Shown here: positions 48,461 to 59,686 of the stretch, piece by piece
How positions within the stretch are numbered: position 1 is the stretch's first letter
How the letters are laid out: every line of letters starts with the position of its first letter
DNA from: Cinclus cinclus
Lineage: Eukaryota; Chordata; Aves; Passeriformes; Cinclidae
Direction of reading: 5' to 3'
Assembly: GCF_963662255.1 (NCBI RefSeq)
Contig: NC_085055.1
Span: 21,880,204 to 21,944,203 of the forward strand
DNA length: 64,000 nt
The notes under the pieces: generated by a model
The model's database searches: none
Told to the model about the DNA's origin: nothing
What the model saw: the letters and a program-made list of their open reading frames with translations, nothing else
Made by a program: the position numbers and the translations under genes

Positions 48461-49463
48461 TGTAACCACCAGGACACTGAGCACATTTGTCTTGCTGTCT
48501 ACACTGAGGAAGGCCAAATGCTAGCAATTTTACGTTGCCCTTAAAACCTGAGTTACCACACTGCTACTGAATCCCCTTCCGACCATGTTTAAGTGTGCGA
48601 GGAAGTCTTTATTCACTGCATCAGGGATTGAGGGCCTTGCTTTGCCCTCTTAAAATCCTTCAAAATGCACGTGCATTCACACTTCTGTCACGCACAGGAA
48701 TGCTAAAAATTCCCTGTACCTCTCCAAAAACCCAGAGAGGTGTCAGGGTGCAGCAGGCACAGAGCAGGGCAGAGAGTCAACTTTGAATAAGCAAAGAAAG
48801 GATCCTGCAAGTAACAGACAAGGGCCAACAAAATCCAACTCCCTTTCCAAAGCCACTCGCATGCCCACCCTCTGCTCTGTGTAAAGCAGAGCCATTGGGA
48901 GCTCCAGGCTCAGGAACTGAGCTGTGGGGATTCATCCTTCTCCAGCTCAGGATGGCAATGAGGAACAGCCTGGGAACACCTGTGGAACACAGCGGTCACA
49001 GCTGTGCAACAGGCAGCAGGAGACACTGGAAGGGAGGAGGAAACCATCCACGAGGAAGCTGCGGCATAGAAGAATTTATTTGGTGCCATTATCCAAAGAG
49101 AAAATGCCCTCAAAGTTGAGGAAGTTTCTGAAGATGACAGCACTGAGGGTTGGTGAATTGTCTCAGAGTGAGGATCGGAACCGGAGGAAGTTTTGTAACT
49201 ATCACGGGACGTTAGGGAGCACCTGAAAAGGAAGACACAGCCTTGACTCAGCCATGAGAAGAACTCCACACCGAGGAGCTGCCAGCATCCCAGCTCCTCA
49301 CTCTCGCACACACCCGGACACCCTCACGCTGCCCACAAGCACGTTCCACGATCCGGCCGGAGAAGCAAGCGAAGGTTCCACCGGCACGGGGACGCTTCCT
49401 CGGGGTGGCCGAGGTCCCTCAGGTCCCGGTGGGAGCCCCGCCACGGGCCGTGCCCGCGCCTAC

Positions 49464-49517
49464 CTGTCGGCCGCAGTACGCCTTCATGAGCTTGCTCAGC
49501 GGAGCGTGCCGCTTTAT
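49464..49517 (-). pseudogene. SUMO3-like exon 2 remnant, spacer B copy 1
   Basis: Same IKRHAPLSKLMKAYCGRQ end with a GTAGGC donor. The upstream in-frame TAA is at 49521-49523. Confidence 0.85.
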
Positions 49518-49557
49518 TCTTTATCCAGCCGTGCCCCGAGATGCGGAGGGACAGCCG

Positions 49558-49603
49558 CTCCTCCGTCCCTCCGTCCCTCCGTCCCTCCGTCCCTCCGTCC
49601 CGC
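49558..49603. repeat. CCGTCCCT-type octamer microsatellite
   Basis: The most regular of the three copies, with about five uninterrupted CCGTCCCT-type units. Confidence 0.85.
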
Positions 49604-49620
49604 TCCTCTCCCCGCCTCAC

Positions 49621-49641
49621 CCGGGGCTTCTCCTCCGACAT
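49621..49641 (-). pseudogene. SUMO3-like exon 1, spacer B copy 1
   Basis: MSEEKPR with a GTGAGG donor, unchanged from the copy at 1066. Confidence 0.85.
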
Positions 49642-49736
49642 GGCGGAGGGGGAGCGGGGGGCTCGCCTTGGGGGCGTGGCCAGCGGCAGGGGGCGGGGCC
49701 GCGGGCGGGGCCGCGCGCAGGAGCGTCCCCGCTGAG

Positions 49737-49751
49737 CCGCAAGGGGGCGCT
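49737..49751 (+). promoter_or_regulatory. CTCF-like motif
   Basis: Identical to the motif at 1182. Confidence 0.45.
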
Positions 49752-49832
49752 GTGCTCCGGCGCCGGGCCGGCCTGAGGGGAGCGCCCGGGACAGCTCGGA
49801 ACAGCCTCTGGATACCCCCTGGACACCCCCGG

Positions 49833-50323
49833 AATCACAGAATCACAGGGTAACCAGCTTGGAAGAGACCTCCGACATCAAGTCCAACCCATGCCCTGAC
49901 ACCTCAGCTAGAGCATGCCACCAAGTGCCACATCCAGTCTTTTTTTAAAACACATCCAGGGATGGTGATTCCGCCACCTCCCCCCCAGCTAAACTATTCC
50001 AATCCTTCATTATTCTTTCCGTGAAAAAACTTCTTCCTGATATCCAGCCTATATCTCCCCTGGTGCAGCTTGAGACTGTGTGCTCTGGTTCTGTCAGTGC
50101 AGCCTGCTGAATGAGACCACCACACCTGACTAGAGCCACCTTTCAGGGAGCTGTACAGAGTGATAAGACTCTCCCCTGAGTCCCCTTTTCTCCAGGCTGA
50201 GCAGTCGTTCAGTCGTTCCTCACAGGATTTGTGTTCCAAGCCCCTCACCAGCCTTGTTGCCTCCTCTGGATGCACTCAAGCGTCTCAATGTCCTTCCTAA
50301 ACTGAGGGGCCCAGAATAGCTCC
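49833..50323 (-). mobile_element. CR1 LINE fragment, 5'-truncated
   Basis: Copy of the element at 1278, with only a few substitutions. Confidence 0.9.
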
Positions 50324-52200
50324 TGCACGTGGGGAAACAGGGAACAAGAAGCCTTCCATCAAAGCACAGCCTTCCCACTGTCTCCAGTCCAGCCCAGCCC
50401 AGTCCAGACTGCTGCTGGGCTGTTTGGATCCCCGTAAGGGGAGGAGAGGCAAGTTTACCTTGATCCACAATTGAGGAAAGAATTAGATCCTAAACATACC
50501 CAAAAGCAACATTAAAACACAAACGAGGTTAAATGTTTGGCTCCAAAGCGATATTTCAACCTTTATTTTTTCATAAAAGAAAAAAGAAAGAAGATAGGAA
50601 AGTAGGGAAAGGCCAAGAATAATTCCGTGAAGCACAGGGAAGGGGTTACCGCCACCATGGGTCCAGCAGTGGCTCCCAGAGTGCGATGGGTCTTTCCCTG
50701 CTGAATTCCACCCTTTGAGGGATAGACTGTGAGGGAGGTAGCTGGACCAGCACTGTGGGAGGACACCAACAGACAGCAAAGATTCCAACACTTTGTAGAT
50801 TTGGCAGCTGCAGCTTCGGGGGAAGTTGCTTCTAGAGGGTTTTGGGAGTGGCAATGTCATGTCCACCTCAAAGCAACAGCATGTCCATGGGCCGATTCAT
50901 GTAGGCCCATTTAAAGTTCATTAACTGGTCATTGGAATCCAGCTGAAGTTCACCTGATGTATCCAAAAGTTTATTGTTTGCTTTTCTCATGTATTGAAGC
51001 TTTGCTGCTTGCTCGCCTGATGTATCTATCAACTGCAAACCCTCTTCGGGACTTCAAACAGGGTTTACTTTCTGCAATAAAGCAGGGACTAAAGCTTTCG
51101 TTAGAGGCAGAGTAAAACTTTGAATTTTCAAACTTGAATCTTCCAAAAGGCAATGAAGAAAACCATTCCTTTCTTTTCACTCGTTCACTACACGGGGCCA
51201 GGTGAGAGCAGGGTGGGAGGCTGGTGCTGACAGAGGCGCCCCTTCTGCAGGGAGAGGGCAGAAAGGGCTCTGGCCCTCTTCAGAGGAACCCCCCTAAATA
51301 TGAGGTCCATCCCGGCTGAGTCCACTTCTCCCACAGGCAGTGCCCTTGAGCCGCTGGCCAAGGCTGCCTCCTCCAGCCTAGCAGTGCTGTGGGGCTAGGA
51401 GAGAGGAGGAGGTTCTGCCCCAAACCTCCATCTCAGCTTGTCTTAACTGTTGCAGTTGTTGTAGCACTTTGTGTTGGAAAATCAAGTACTGAGACTTGTC
51501 TAAAAGAGACAAGAAAAGGGGGGACTTGATACATAACTCATGGAACATCCATTTTTGAGTTCCACTGAAGTTGCTGAATAGAGCTTTAGGACTAATTAGC
51601 AAAAAAGATATAAGAATGTAAAGGTACGCACAAAGGAGGATGGAGCCAGTGGAGAAACAGATAAAAGAGGACAAGAGAAGTTTATTTTGCAAGTTACTTG
51701 ACAAAAACAATAGTGCTTGCCCAAATATAAAGTTCAAAGAGAGGGCACCTGTAATATTGAAGCATTCTGTGAATATGACCACCAGACACCCCTTCCAATG
51801 ACCTCCAGGACCAAATGAAGACTTTCAGTAGAAAGTGAATGCATGCCAATTCGTTTTTGGAAAGTAGTGTTCGTGTATGAGGTAGGAGGTGCATTGTAAT
51901 GAGTATGTATGATCAGGACTGAATAAATACCCTGCTGTGAAGCTTCACCACACCCATCAGATTAAAGGAGATACTGTTCCATGTATCGAGCGCTGATGAA
52001 GAATGTCTGCTCTCTAATGCTTCAAACAGAATCAAAAGCTTTATTTTACAGCTAATAACAGTATCAATATCCTACCCTCTTCCTAAATTACTACATCTAT
52101 ATGCTTTCCCTCCCACAGCTCCCACTTCCCCAGTCTTGATGTAACGCGCAGACAGCAGAAGAAAGCAGACGAGGCCCTTCTCAGCATCCCGGCTTTCAGT

Positions 52201-52725
52201 TCAGAGGGGCCATGGCGGCTCCACATCAAACGGGATGACGGGCCGGAGGTGCCGGTTGTCCCCTGCTGCCAACGCTTCGTGTCCCCTCGGCGGTCCCCGC
52301 ACCAGCCCGTTCCTCTGCAGGTCATCCAGCTCTCTCCGGGGACGCTGGCGGGGCACAGGGCTCGGTGGCCTATCCCCATCGGCGAGTCTTCGGCGCCGGC
52401 CACCTCCAGGAGCCGCATCCTCCTGCTGCTCCTGCTGCTGCCGCTGCCGCCAGCGCACCACGAAGGGATGGAGGCGGCGGCGGCGGCGAGGTGGGGCCAC
52501 AACGACAGGGTTGTCCTGGCCCTGCAGCCGGCGGATGGCCCCGATGGGCCCTTGGCAGATCGGGCAGCTGGCAGCGGTGTCGGGGGCGGCCTGGGGCTGG
52601 ATGCAGGCGTGGCAGAACACGTGTCCGCAGGGCTCCACGGCAGCGGGGCTCTGCAGGAAATCCACGCAGATGTAGCAGACCCTGACGGGTCGTGCCGCTG
52701 ATGGCTCCTGCCTGAGCTCTGCCAT
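52201..52725 (-). CDS. RING-finger protein, copy 8
   Basis: 174 codons, protein identical to copies 6 and 7. The 3' UTR has the TTGATGTAACGCGCAGAC state. AATAAA is at 52040-52045. Confidence 0.82.
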   Translation of the reverse strand: MAELRQEPSAARPVRVCYICVDFLQSPAAVEPCGHVFCHACIQPQAAPDTAASCPICQGPIGAIRRLQGQDNPVVVAPPRRRRRLHPFVVRWRQRQQQEQQEDAAPGGGRRRRLADGDRPPSPVPRQRPRRELDDLQRNGLVRGPPRGHEALAAGDNRHLRPVIPFDVEPPWPL

Positions 52726-52791
52726 TGCTGCTCCTGGACTTGAGTCCCCTCAGCTGCCGCAAGGATTCGAAGGCTCGGCTTCCACTTGCGG

Positions 52792-53064
52792 CACTCGGAG
52801 GTTCCTCAACCTCTCCAGGGACTCAGAGGCTCCTCAGTCACTGGCAGCACTCGGAAGCTCCTCTGTCACTGGCAGGACTCGGAGGTTCCTCCTCGGTCAC
52901 TGGCAGCACTTAGAGCTTCCTCACTCACTGTCAGGACTCGGAGGCTCCTCAGTCGCTGGCAGCACACAGGCTCTCCAGACACTGACAGCACTCAGGCTCC
53001 TCAGATGCTGGCAGCACTCAGAGGCTCCTCACACAGTGGCAGCACTCGGAGGCTCCTCAGCTGC
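52792..53064. repeat. Minisatellite, copy 8
   Basis: Combines CCTCAGTCGCTGG (copies 4 and 6) with CACTGACAGC (copies 3 and 9), a mosaic state. Confidence 0.85.
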
Positions 53065-53108
53065 TAGTGGGTCACAGTGTGAGTGTTGGGGCACTGCCCA
53101 ACGCTGCT

Positions 53109-53251
53109 GTTTATAGTTACGTGAGTGGTGTCACAGTGATCGTGAGTGGTGACATCACAGGGCTCTGTGTGGCACCCAGGACCGCCCCTGGTGTCACAGT
53201 GATCGTGAGTGGTGACATCACAGGGCTCTGTGTGGCACCCAGGACCGCCCC
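53109..53251 (-). promoter_or_regulatory. RING gene promoter block, copy 8
   Basis: TATA box at 53109-53115 with two intact 63 bp units. Confidence 0.6.
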
Positions 53252-54049
53252 CAGGCACAGAGGCAGATCCTGTGGCACAAAGCCCACCTGGCAGTGGGCT
53301 GCACACCTCAGTGTTTGCCCAGCATCCTTCCAGGCAGTCCCTGCTGGAGTGGGACTGTGCCAGTCACACTTGCTCACACCTGCTCTGCAGAGCTGCTTTC
53401 CATGATGTGTCCTGGTGCCTGGGGCTGCATCTCCCCCGCGGGAGGACTCTGCTTGGCCCTTGGTTGAATTTCAGGACGTTCCATCAGCTCAATTCTCCAG
53501 CTTGGTGAGGTCCTTGTGGGTGCAGAATCACCCTCTGGTGTCTCAGCAGCTGCTCCCACTGTAGGAGATTCCGCAGACGTGCTGAAGGTGCCCTGGGCCC
53601 CATTATTCAGGCCACCAGCAAGAAGGAAAAGGACCAGTCCCAGTACTGATGCCTGGGCTACACTGATGATGATCAGCCTCTATCTCAGCTTCATGCTGAG
53701 ATCAACACCCTCTACTTAAAAGCCAGGATCAACACTTACAATCACTTCCTCACAGGGCAGAGCTTATTTGCAAAGTTCCACCTTTCCCCAGCCCTCTGCT
53801 TTCTCCAAACTCATGAGAAAGGTCTGGCTGATCATTTATCAGTCCCACTAAGCATTTTCCCCCTTCAAATACAGCAGCTTTGGAATACAACATAGAGTCT
53901 GTTGAATTCTTTGCCTCTTCCACCACTTTTCTTGAAGATACCATCGTAGCACTTACACACCACAGCTGCCTCTTGGAATCATTTGCTGCCCTCTGCAAAC
54001 AAGCAGGTCCTTTGGCACAGACTCTCCAGCACCAGGCACCTCCGGGGCC

Positions 54050-54064
54050 CTGCTGCTGCTGCTG
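54050..54064. repeat. CTG/CAG microsatellite, copy 8: 5 units
   Basis: Shortest state, shared with copy 9. Confidence 0.95.
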
Positions 54065-54942
54065 CCACCGTAGCCCTGCTGTGAATGGAATGGAAGAGGC
54101 TGTGATGACAGCCGGCCACCCCAGCACAGTTACCCACCTGCACTTGGGAAGACTGTGGTCACAGCTCAGTCTGTCCCTGCGATTTCACCTCTCACAGTGA
54201 AATCCCACCTGTTTGTCCCACCTTCCCTATCACCTGCTTGGCATTGCCCAGTGCCAGCTTTTTTGTGGCCTTTATGTGCCTTAAGAATGCCACCATGGCT
54301 TGCACAATTAATAACACAGATCCTTTGTGTTTATTTCTGGGAGAAGAAGAAGAAAGCCTTTGAGACAAAGCACTCTACACACACAAAGCTGATGAGCAGG
54401 AGAGGTGTGTGTGTGTGTGTGCCCAGCCACTACCTGACTATCTGCAGAGCTTTGCACACTCCTCTCCTGGTGCCTCCAACCCCCAAGCCCAGCTTTCAGC
54501 AGGGTTTGCTCAAACTGGTTCTGGCTACATCAGCTGCAAGATCTGACTCCAGTTCAAGTTTGCTGATATCTGCGACAAGGCAGCGGAGACTGGCAGGACA
54601 CCAGCACACATCCTGCATCCACCCAGTGCCATGGCACAGACTGCTGGAGGGGAACTTGACCAGCCAGTTCAGCCCACTCAGAGCCTTCTCCAAACACGTC
54701 GCCCATCCACGAGGAAGCAGCTCAGCAATTCCATTACTCTAATCAAAAAGCACACAACAAAACCCACCCCAGTTTCTAGCAACCTCCTTCCAGAGCACCA
54801 GAGAGGAATTGCCCTCTCACCCTCACAGCTGGGTGGAATTTGCAGCACGTCTGGGACAAGGCCAGGGGACCAGCCCTCCTTCCAGGAAGGAAACATTTTT
54901 CAGGCATGCTGAGAGGTTGGGAGTCTCACTGCTGCTACTCAC

Positions 54943-54995
54943 GGTGACATTTTTCAGGCACTCCTCACAGCTCCTGTTCGTGTACTGGTGACAAT
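54943..54995 (-). pseudogene. PTTG1IP-like exon 2, spacer B copy 2
   Basis: 53 bp, identical to the copy at 47457, with splice sites intact. Confidence 0.85.
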
Positions 54996-55510
54996 CTGCA
55001 GGAAGGAAAAAAGGCACTTGAGGACTTTTAAGAGCTTTGGTGGTTTAAAGCTTTGGGCTCCTCCAAGTCTGCTCCAACCCACCACTGGACCAGCAGCAAT
55101 GCGTGCTGCTGCTGCAAGAGCCACCAGCTTCAGCATGCACTCTGTGGCACAGTGGGAGGCCCAAATGCAAGTGGAAGTTCATCTGCCTTGCTCTGCTGAC
55201 AAAGCCCTCAGCTGTGAGTTCCTCTACTGGGTTTTATTTCCCTAAAAGCCTGAGCATCAGAAACCTTGAAAAACATGTGACAAAAGCACTTGGCTCTCTG
55301 CTCCTAATCAGCAACAGGGCACTTCAGGAATAACTTCCATTAACTAAGACGTGAAACACTTTCCATCAGTCACCACCCTGGACAAATTTGTTGGAACACG
55401 CTAAACTCACAGCAATTATTTCAGGATCAGTTTGATTTCAAGCCCCTTTGATCATCACTCAGACATCCAAATATCTGTGTAGCAATTTGCAGGGAGAGTG
55501 TTTTTCATAC

Positions 55511-55582
55511 CTGTGCAGGTGTGTCTGCTTCTTTAATAGGCTGTCCATCAAACAGGAACGTAATGTGCCTCGGTGACAAGCC
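55511..55582 (-). pseudogene. SUMO3-like exon 3, spacer B copy 2
   Basis: 72 bp, identical to the copy at 48025. Confidence 0.87.
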
Positions 55583-55746
55583 CTGCAAGTTCAAAGTCAC
55601 GTATGAGAAACTGCACTTGTGTTTCTGAATCCAAACTAAGTATTCATGGATTGACTGTCTAAACACATGTTAGCAAAATGAACACTCAAAAAGACCAGGG
55701 GGATGACAGAAGATGACAGATTTTGATTACAGCCTCTTCCATGTCA

Positions 55747-55946
55747 GGGAGGTGAGGCCCTGGCACAGGTTGCCCAGAGAAGCTGTGGCTGTCCCTGGAT
55801 GCCTGCAAGTGTCCAAAGCCAGGCTGGACAGGGCTTGAAGCAAGCTGGGATAGTAGAAGGTGTCCCTGCCCATGGCAGGGGGTGGAGTGAGATGGGCTTT
55901 AAATTCCCTTCTTACCCCAAAGCATCCTGTGATTCTCTGATTAAGA
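55747..55946 (+). mobile_element. CR1 LINE 3' fragment
   Basis: Copy of the element at 48261. Confidence 0.9.
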
Positions 55947-56949
55947 TGTAACCACCAGGACACTGAGCACATTTGTCTTGCTGTCTACACTGAGGAAGGC
56001 CAAATGCTAGCAATTTTACGTTGCCCTTAAAACCTGAGTTACCACACTGCTACTGAATCCCCTTCCGACCATGTTTAAGTGTGCGAGGAAGTCTTTATTC
56101 ACTGCATCAGGGATTGAGGGCCTTGCTTTGCCCTCTTAAAATCCTTCAAAATGCACGTGCATTCACACTTCTGTCACGCACAGGAATGCTAAAAATTCCC
56201 TGTACCTCTCCAAAAACCCAGAGAGGTGTCAGGGTGCAGCAGGCACAGAGCAGGGCAGAGAGTCAACTTTGAATAAGCAAAGAAAGGATCCTGCAAGTAA
56301 CAGACAAGGGCCAACAAAATCCAACTCCCTTTCCAAAGCCACTCGCATGCCCACCCTCTGCTCTGTGTAAAGCAGAGCCATTGGGAGCTCCAGGCTCAGG
56401 AACTGAGCTGTGGGGATTCATCCTTCTCCAGCTCAGGATGGCAATGAGGAACAGCCTGGGAACACCTGTGGAACACAGCGGTCACAGCTGTGCAACAGGC
56501 AGCAGGAGACACTGGAAGGGAGGAGGAAACCATCCACGAGGAAGCTGCGGCATAGAAGAATTTATTTGGCGCCATTATCCAAAGAGAAAATGCCCTCAAA
56601 GTTGAGGAAGTTTCTGAAGATGACAGCACTGAGGGTTGGTGAATTGTCTCAGAGTGAGGATCGGAACCGGAGGAAGTTTTGTAACTATCACGGGACGTTA
56701 GGGAGCACCTGAAAAGGAAGACACAGCCTTGACTCAGCCATGAGAAGAACTCCACACCGAGGAGCTGCCAGCATCCCAGCTCCTCACTCTCGCACACACC
56801 CGGACACCCTCACGCTGCCCACAAGCACGTTCCACGATCCGGCCGCAGAAGCAAGCGAAGGTTCCACCGGCACGGGGACGCTTCCTCGGGGTGGCCGAGG
56901 TCCCTCAGGTCCCGGTGGGAGCCCCGCCACGGGCCGTGCCCGCGCCTAC

Positions 56950-57003
56950 CTGTCGGCCGCAGTACGCCTTCATGAGCTTGCTCAGCGGAGCGTGCCGCTT
57001 TAT
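56950..57003 (-). pseudogene. SUMO3-like exon 2 remnant, spacer B copy 2
   Basis: Same residues and the same upstream stop as the other two copies. Confidence 0.85.
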
Positions 57004-57044
57004 TCTTTATCCAGCCGTGCCCCGAGATGCGGAGGGACAGCCGC

Positions 57045-57090
57045 TCCTCCCTCCCTCCGTCCCTCCGTCCCTCCGTCCTTCCGTCCCGCT
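57045..57090. repeat. CCGTCCCT-type octamer microsatellite
   Basis: Unit count as at 49558, but with the CCTTCCGTCC variant of the copy at 1011. Confidence 0.85.
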
Positions 57091-57106
57091 CCTCTCCCCG
57101 CCTCAC

Positions 57107-57127
57107 CCGGGGCTTCTCCTCCGACAT
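57107..57127 (-). pseudogene. SUMO3-like exon 1, spacer B copy 2
   Basis: MSEEKPR with a GTGAGG donor. The base at the fourth position before the ATG differs from the other copies. Confidence 0.85.
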
Positions 57128-57222
57128 GCCGGAGGGGGAGCGGGGGGCTCGCCTTGGGGGCGTGGCCAGCGGCAGGGGGCGGGGCCGCGGGCGGGGCCGC
57201 GCGCAGGAGCGTCCCCGCTGAG

Positions 57223-57237
57223 CCGCAAGGGGGCGCT
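57223..57237 (+). promoter_or_regulatory. CTCF-like motif
   Basis: Identical to the motifs at 1182 and 49737. Confidence 0.45.
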
Positions 57238-57318
57238 GTGCTCCGGCGCCGGGCCGGCCTGAGGGGAGCGGCCGGGACAGCTCGGAACAGCCTCTGGATA
57301 CCCCCTGGACACCCCCGG

Positions 57319-57809
57319 AATCACAGAATCACAGGGTAACCAGCTTGGAAGAGACCTCCGACATCAAGTCCAACCCATGCCCTGACACCTCAGCTAGAGC
57401 ATGCCACCAAGTGCCATATCCAGTCTTTTTTTAAAACACATCCAGGGATGGTGATTCCGCCACCTCCCCCCCAGCTAAACTATTCCAATCCTTCATTATT
57501 CTTTCCGTGAAAAAACTTCTTCCTGATATCCAGCCTATATCTCCCCTGGTGCAGCTTGAGACTGTGTGCTCTGGTTCTGTCAGTGCAGCCTGCTGAATGA
57601 GACCACCACACCTGACTAGAGCCACCTTTCAGGGAGCTGTACAGAGTGATAAGACTCTCCCCTGAGTCCCCTTTTCTCCAGGCTGAGCAGTCGTTCAGTC
57701 GTTCCTCACAGGATTTGTGTTCCAAGCCCCTCACCAGCCTTGTTGCCTCCTCTGGATGCACTCAAGCGTCTCAATGTCCTTCCTAAACTGAGGGGCCCAG
57801 AATAGCTCC
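57319..57809 (-). mobile_element. CR1 LINE fragment, 5'-truncated
   Basis: Copy of the element at 1278. Confidence 0.9.
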
Positions 57810-59686
57810 TGCACGTGGGGAAACAGGGAACAAGAAGCCTTCCATCAAAGCACAGCCTTCCCACTGTCTCCAGTCCAGCCCAGCCCAGTCCAGACTGCTG
57901 CTGGGCTGTTTGGATCCCCGTAAGGGGAGGAGAGGCAAGTTTACCTTGATCCACAATTGAGGAAAGAATTAGATCCTAAACATACCCAAAAGCAATATTA
58001 AAACACAAACGAGGTTAAATGTTTGGATTCAAAGCGATATTTCAACCTTTACTTTTTCATAAAAGAAAAAAGAAAGAAGATAGGAAAGTAGGGAAAGGCC
58101 AAGAATAATTCCGTGAAGCACAGGGAAGGGGTTACCGCCACCATGGGTCCAGCAGTGGCTCCCAGAGTGCGATGGGTCTTTCCCTGCTGAATTCCACCCT
58201 TTGAGGGATAGACTGTGAGGGAGGTAGCTGGACCAGCACTGTGGGAGGACACCAACAGACAGCAAAGATTCCAACACTTTGTAGATTTAGCAGCTGCAGC
58301 TTCTGGGGCAGTTGCTTCTAGAGGGTTTTGGGAATGGCAATGTCATGTCCACCTCAAAGCTACAGCATGTCCATGGGCCGATTCATGTAGGCCCATTTAA
58401 AGTTCATTAACTGGTCATTGGAATCCAGCTGAAGTTCACCTGATGTATCCAAAAGTTTATTGTTTGCTTTTCTCATGTATTGAAGCTTTGCTGCTTGCTC
58501 GCCTGATGTATCTATCAACTGCAAACCCTCTTCAGGACTTCAAACAGGGTTTACTTTCTGCAATAAAGCAGGGACTAAAGCTTTCGTTAGAGGCAGAGTA
58601 AAACTTTGAATTTTCAAACTTGAATCTTCCAAAAGGCAATGAAGAAAACCATTCCTTCCTTTTTACTCGTTCACTACACGGGGCCAGGTGAGAGCAGGGT
58701 GGGAGGCTGGTGCTGACAGAGGCGCCCCTGCTGCAGGGAGAGGGCAGAAAGGGCTCTGGCCTTCTTCAGAGGAACCCCCCTAAATATGAGGTCCATCCCG
58801 GCTGAGTCCACTTCTCCCACAGGCAGTGCCCTTGAGCCGCTGGCCAAGGCTGCCTCCTCCAGCCTAGCAGTGTTGTGGGGTTAGGAGAGAGGAGGAGGTT
58901 CTGCCCCAAACCTCCATCTCAGCTTGTCTTAACTGTTGCAGTTGTTGTAGCACTTTGTGTTGGAAAATCAAGTACTGAGACTTGTCTAAAAGAGACAAGA
59001 AAAGGGGGGACTTGATACATAACTCATGGAATATCCATTTTTGAGTTCCACTGAAGTTGCTGAATAGAGCTTTAGGACTAATTAGCAAAAAAGATATAAG
59101 AATGTAAAGGTACGCACAAAGGAGGATGGAGCCAGTGGAGAAACAGATAAAAGAGGACAAGAGAAGTTTATTTTGTAAGTTACTTGACAAAAACAATAGT
59201 GCTTGCCCAAATAAAAAGTTCAAAGAGAGGGCACCTGTAATATTGAAGCATTCTGTGAATATGACCACCAGACACCCCTTCCAATGACCTCCAGGACCAA
59301 ATGAAGACTTCCAGTAGAAAGTGAATGCATGCCAATTCGTTTTTGGAAAGTAGTGTTCGTGTATGAGGTAGGAGGTGCATTGTAATGAGTATGTATGATC
59401 AGGACTGAATAAATACCCTGCTGTGAAGCTTCACCACACCCATCAGATTAAAGGAGATACTGTTCCATGTATCGAGCGCTGATGAAGAATGTCTGCTCTC
59501 TAATGCTTCAAACAGAATCAAAAGCTTTATTTTACAGCTAATAACAGTATCAATATCCTACCGTCTTCCTAAATTACTACATCTATATGCTTTCCCTCCC
59601 ACAGCTCCCACTTCCCCAGTCTTGATGTAACGCGCAGACAGCAGAAGAAAGCAGACGAGGCCCTTCTCAGCATCCCGGCTTTCAGT

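Larger units (their letters stand above)
49390..49790 (-). promoter_or_regulatory. CpG-island promoter, spacer B copy 1
   Basis: Same GC boxes and CpG density as 840-1225. It lies about 4.4 kb upstream, on the same strand, of the RING copy 7 start and could supply an alternative promoter for it. Confidence 0.65.
46801..50875. repeat. Spacer B, first complete copy
   Basis: Left to right: the 28 bp also found at the right end of spacer A (46797-46824), a GT run (46923-46941), PTTG1IP-like exon 2, SUMO3-like exon 3, a plus-strand CR1, SUMO3-like exon 2 and exon 1 with CpG island, a CTCF-like motif, a minus-strand CR1, and about 0.55 kb with nothing recognised. The SUMO3/PTTG1IP breakpoint must lie in 47510-48024. 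Confidence 0.9.
50876..54282. repeat. Core copy 8
   Basis: Flanked by B on both sides. The 3' edge has lost one G (GCATTGCCCAG) and gained a T near 54246-54261. Confidence 0.95.
56880..57270 (-). promoter_or_regulatory. CpG-island promoter, spacer B copy 2
   Basis: Lies upstream of RING copy 8 on the same strand. ATGCCGG replaces ATGGCGG (plus strand) just upstream of the SUMO3-like start. Confidence 0.65.
54283..58361. repeat. Spacer B, second complete copy
   Basis: Same layout as 46801-50875. A 6 bp insertion (CTGGTT) lies near 54515. The GT run is one unit shorter. Confidence 0.9.
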
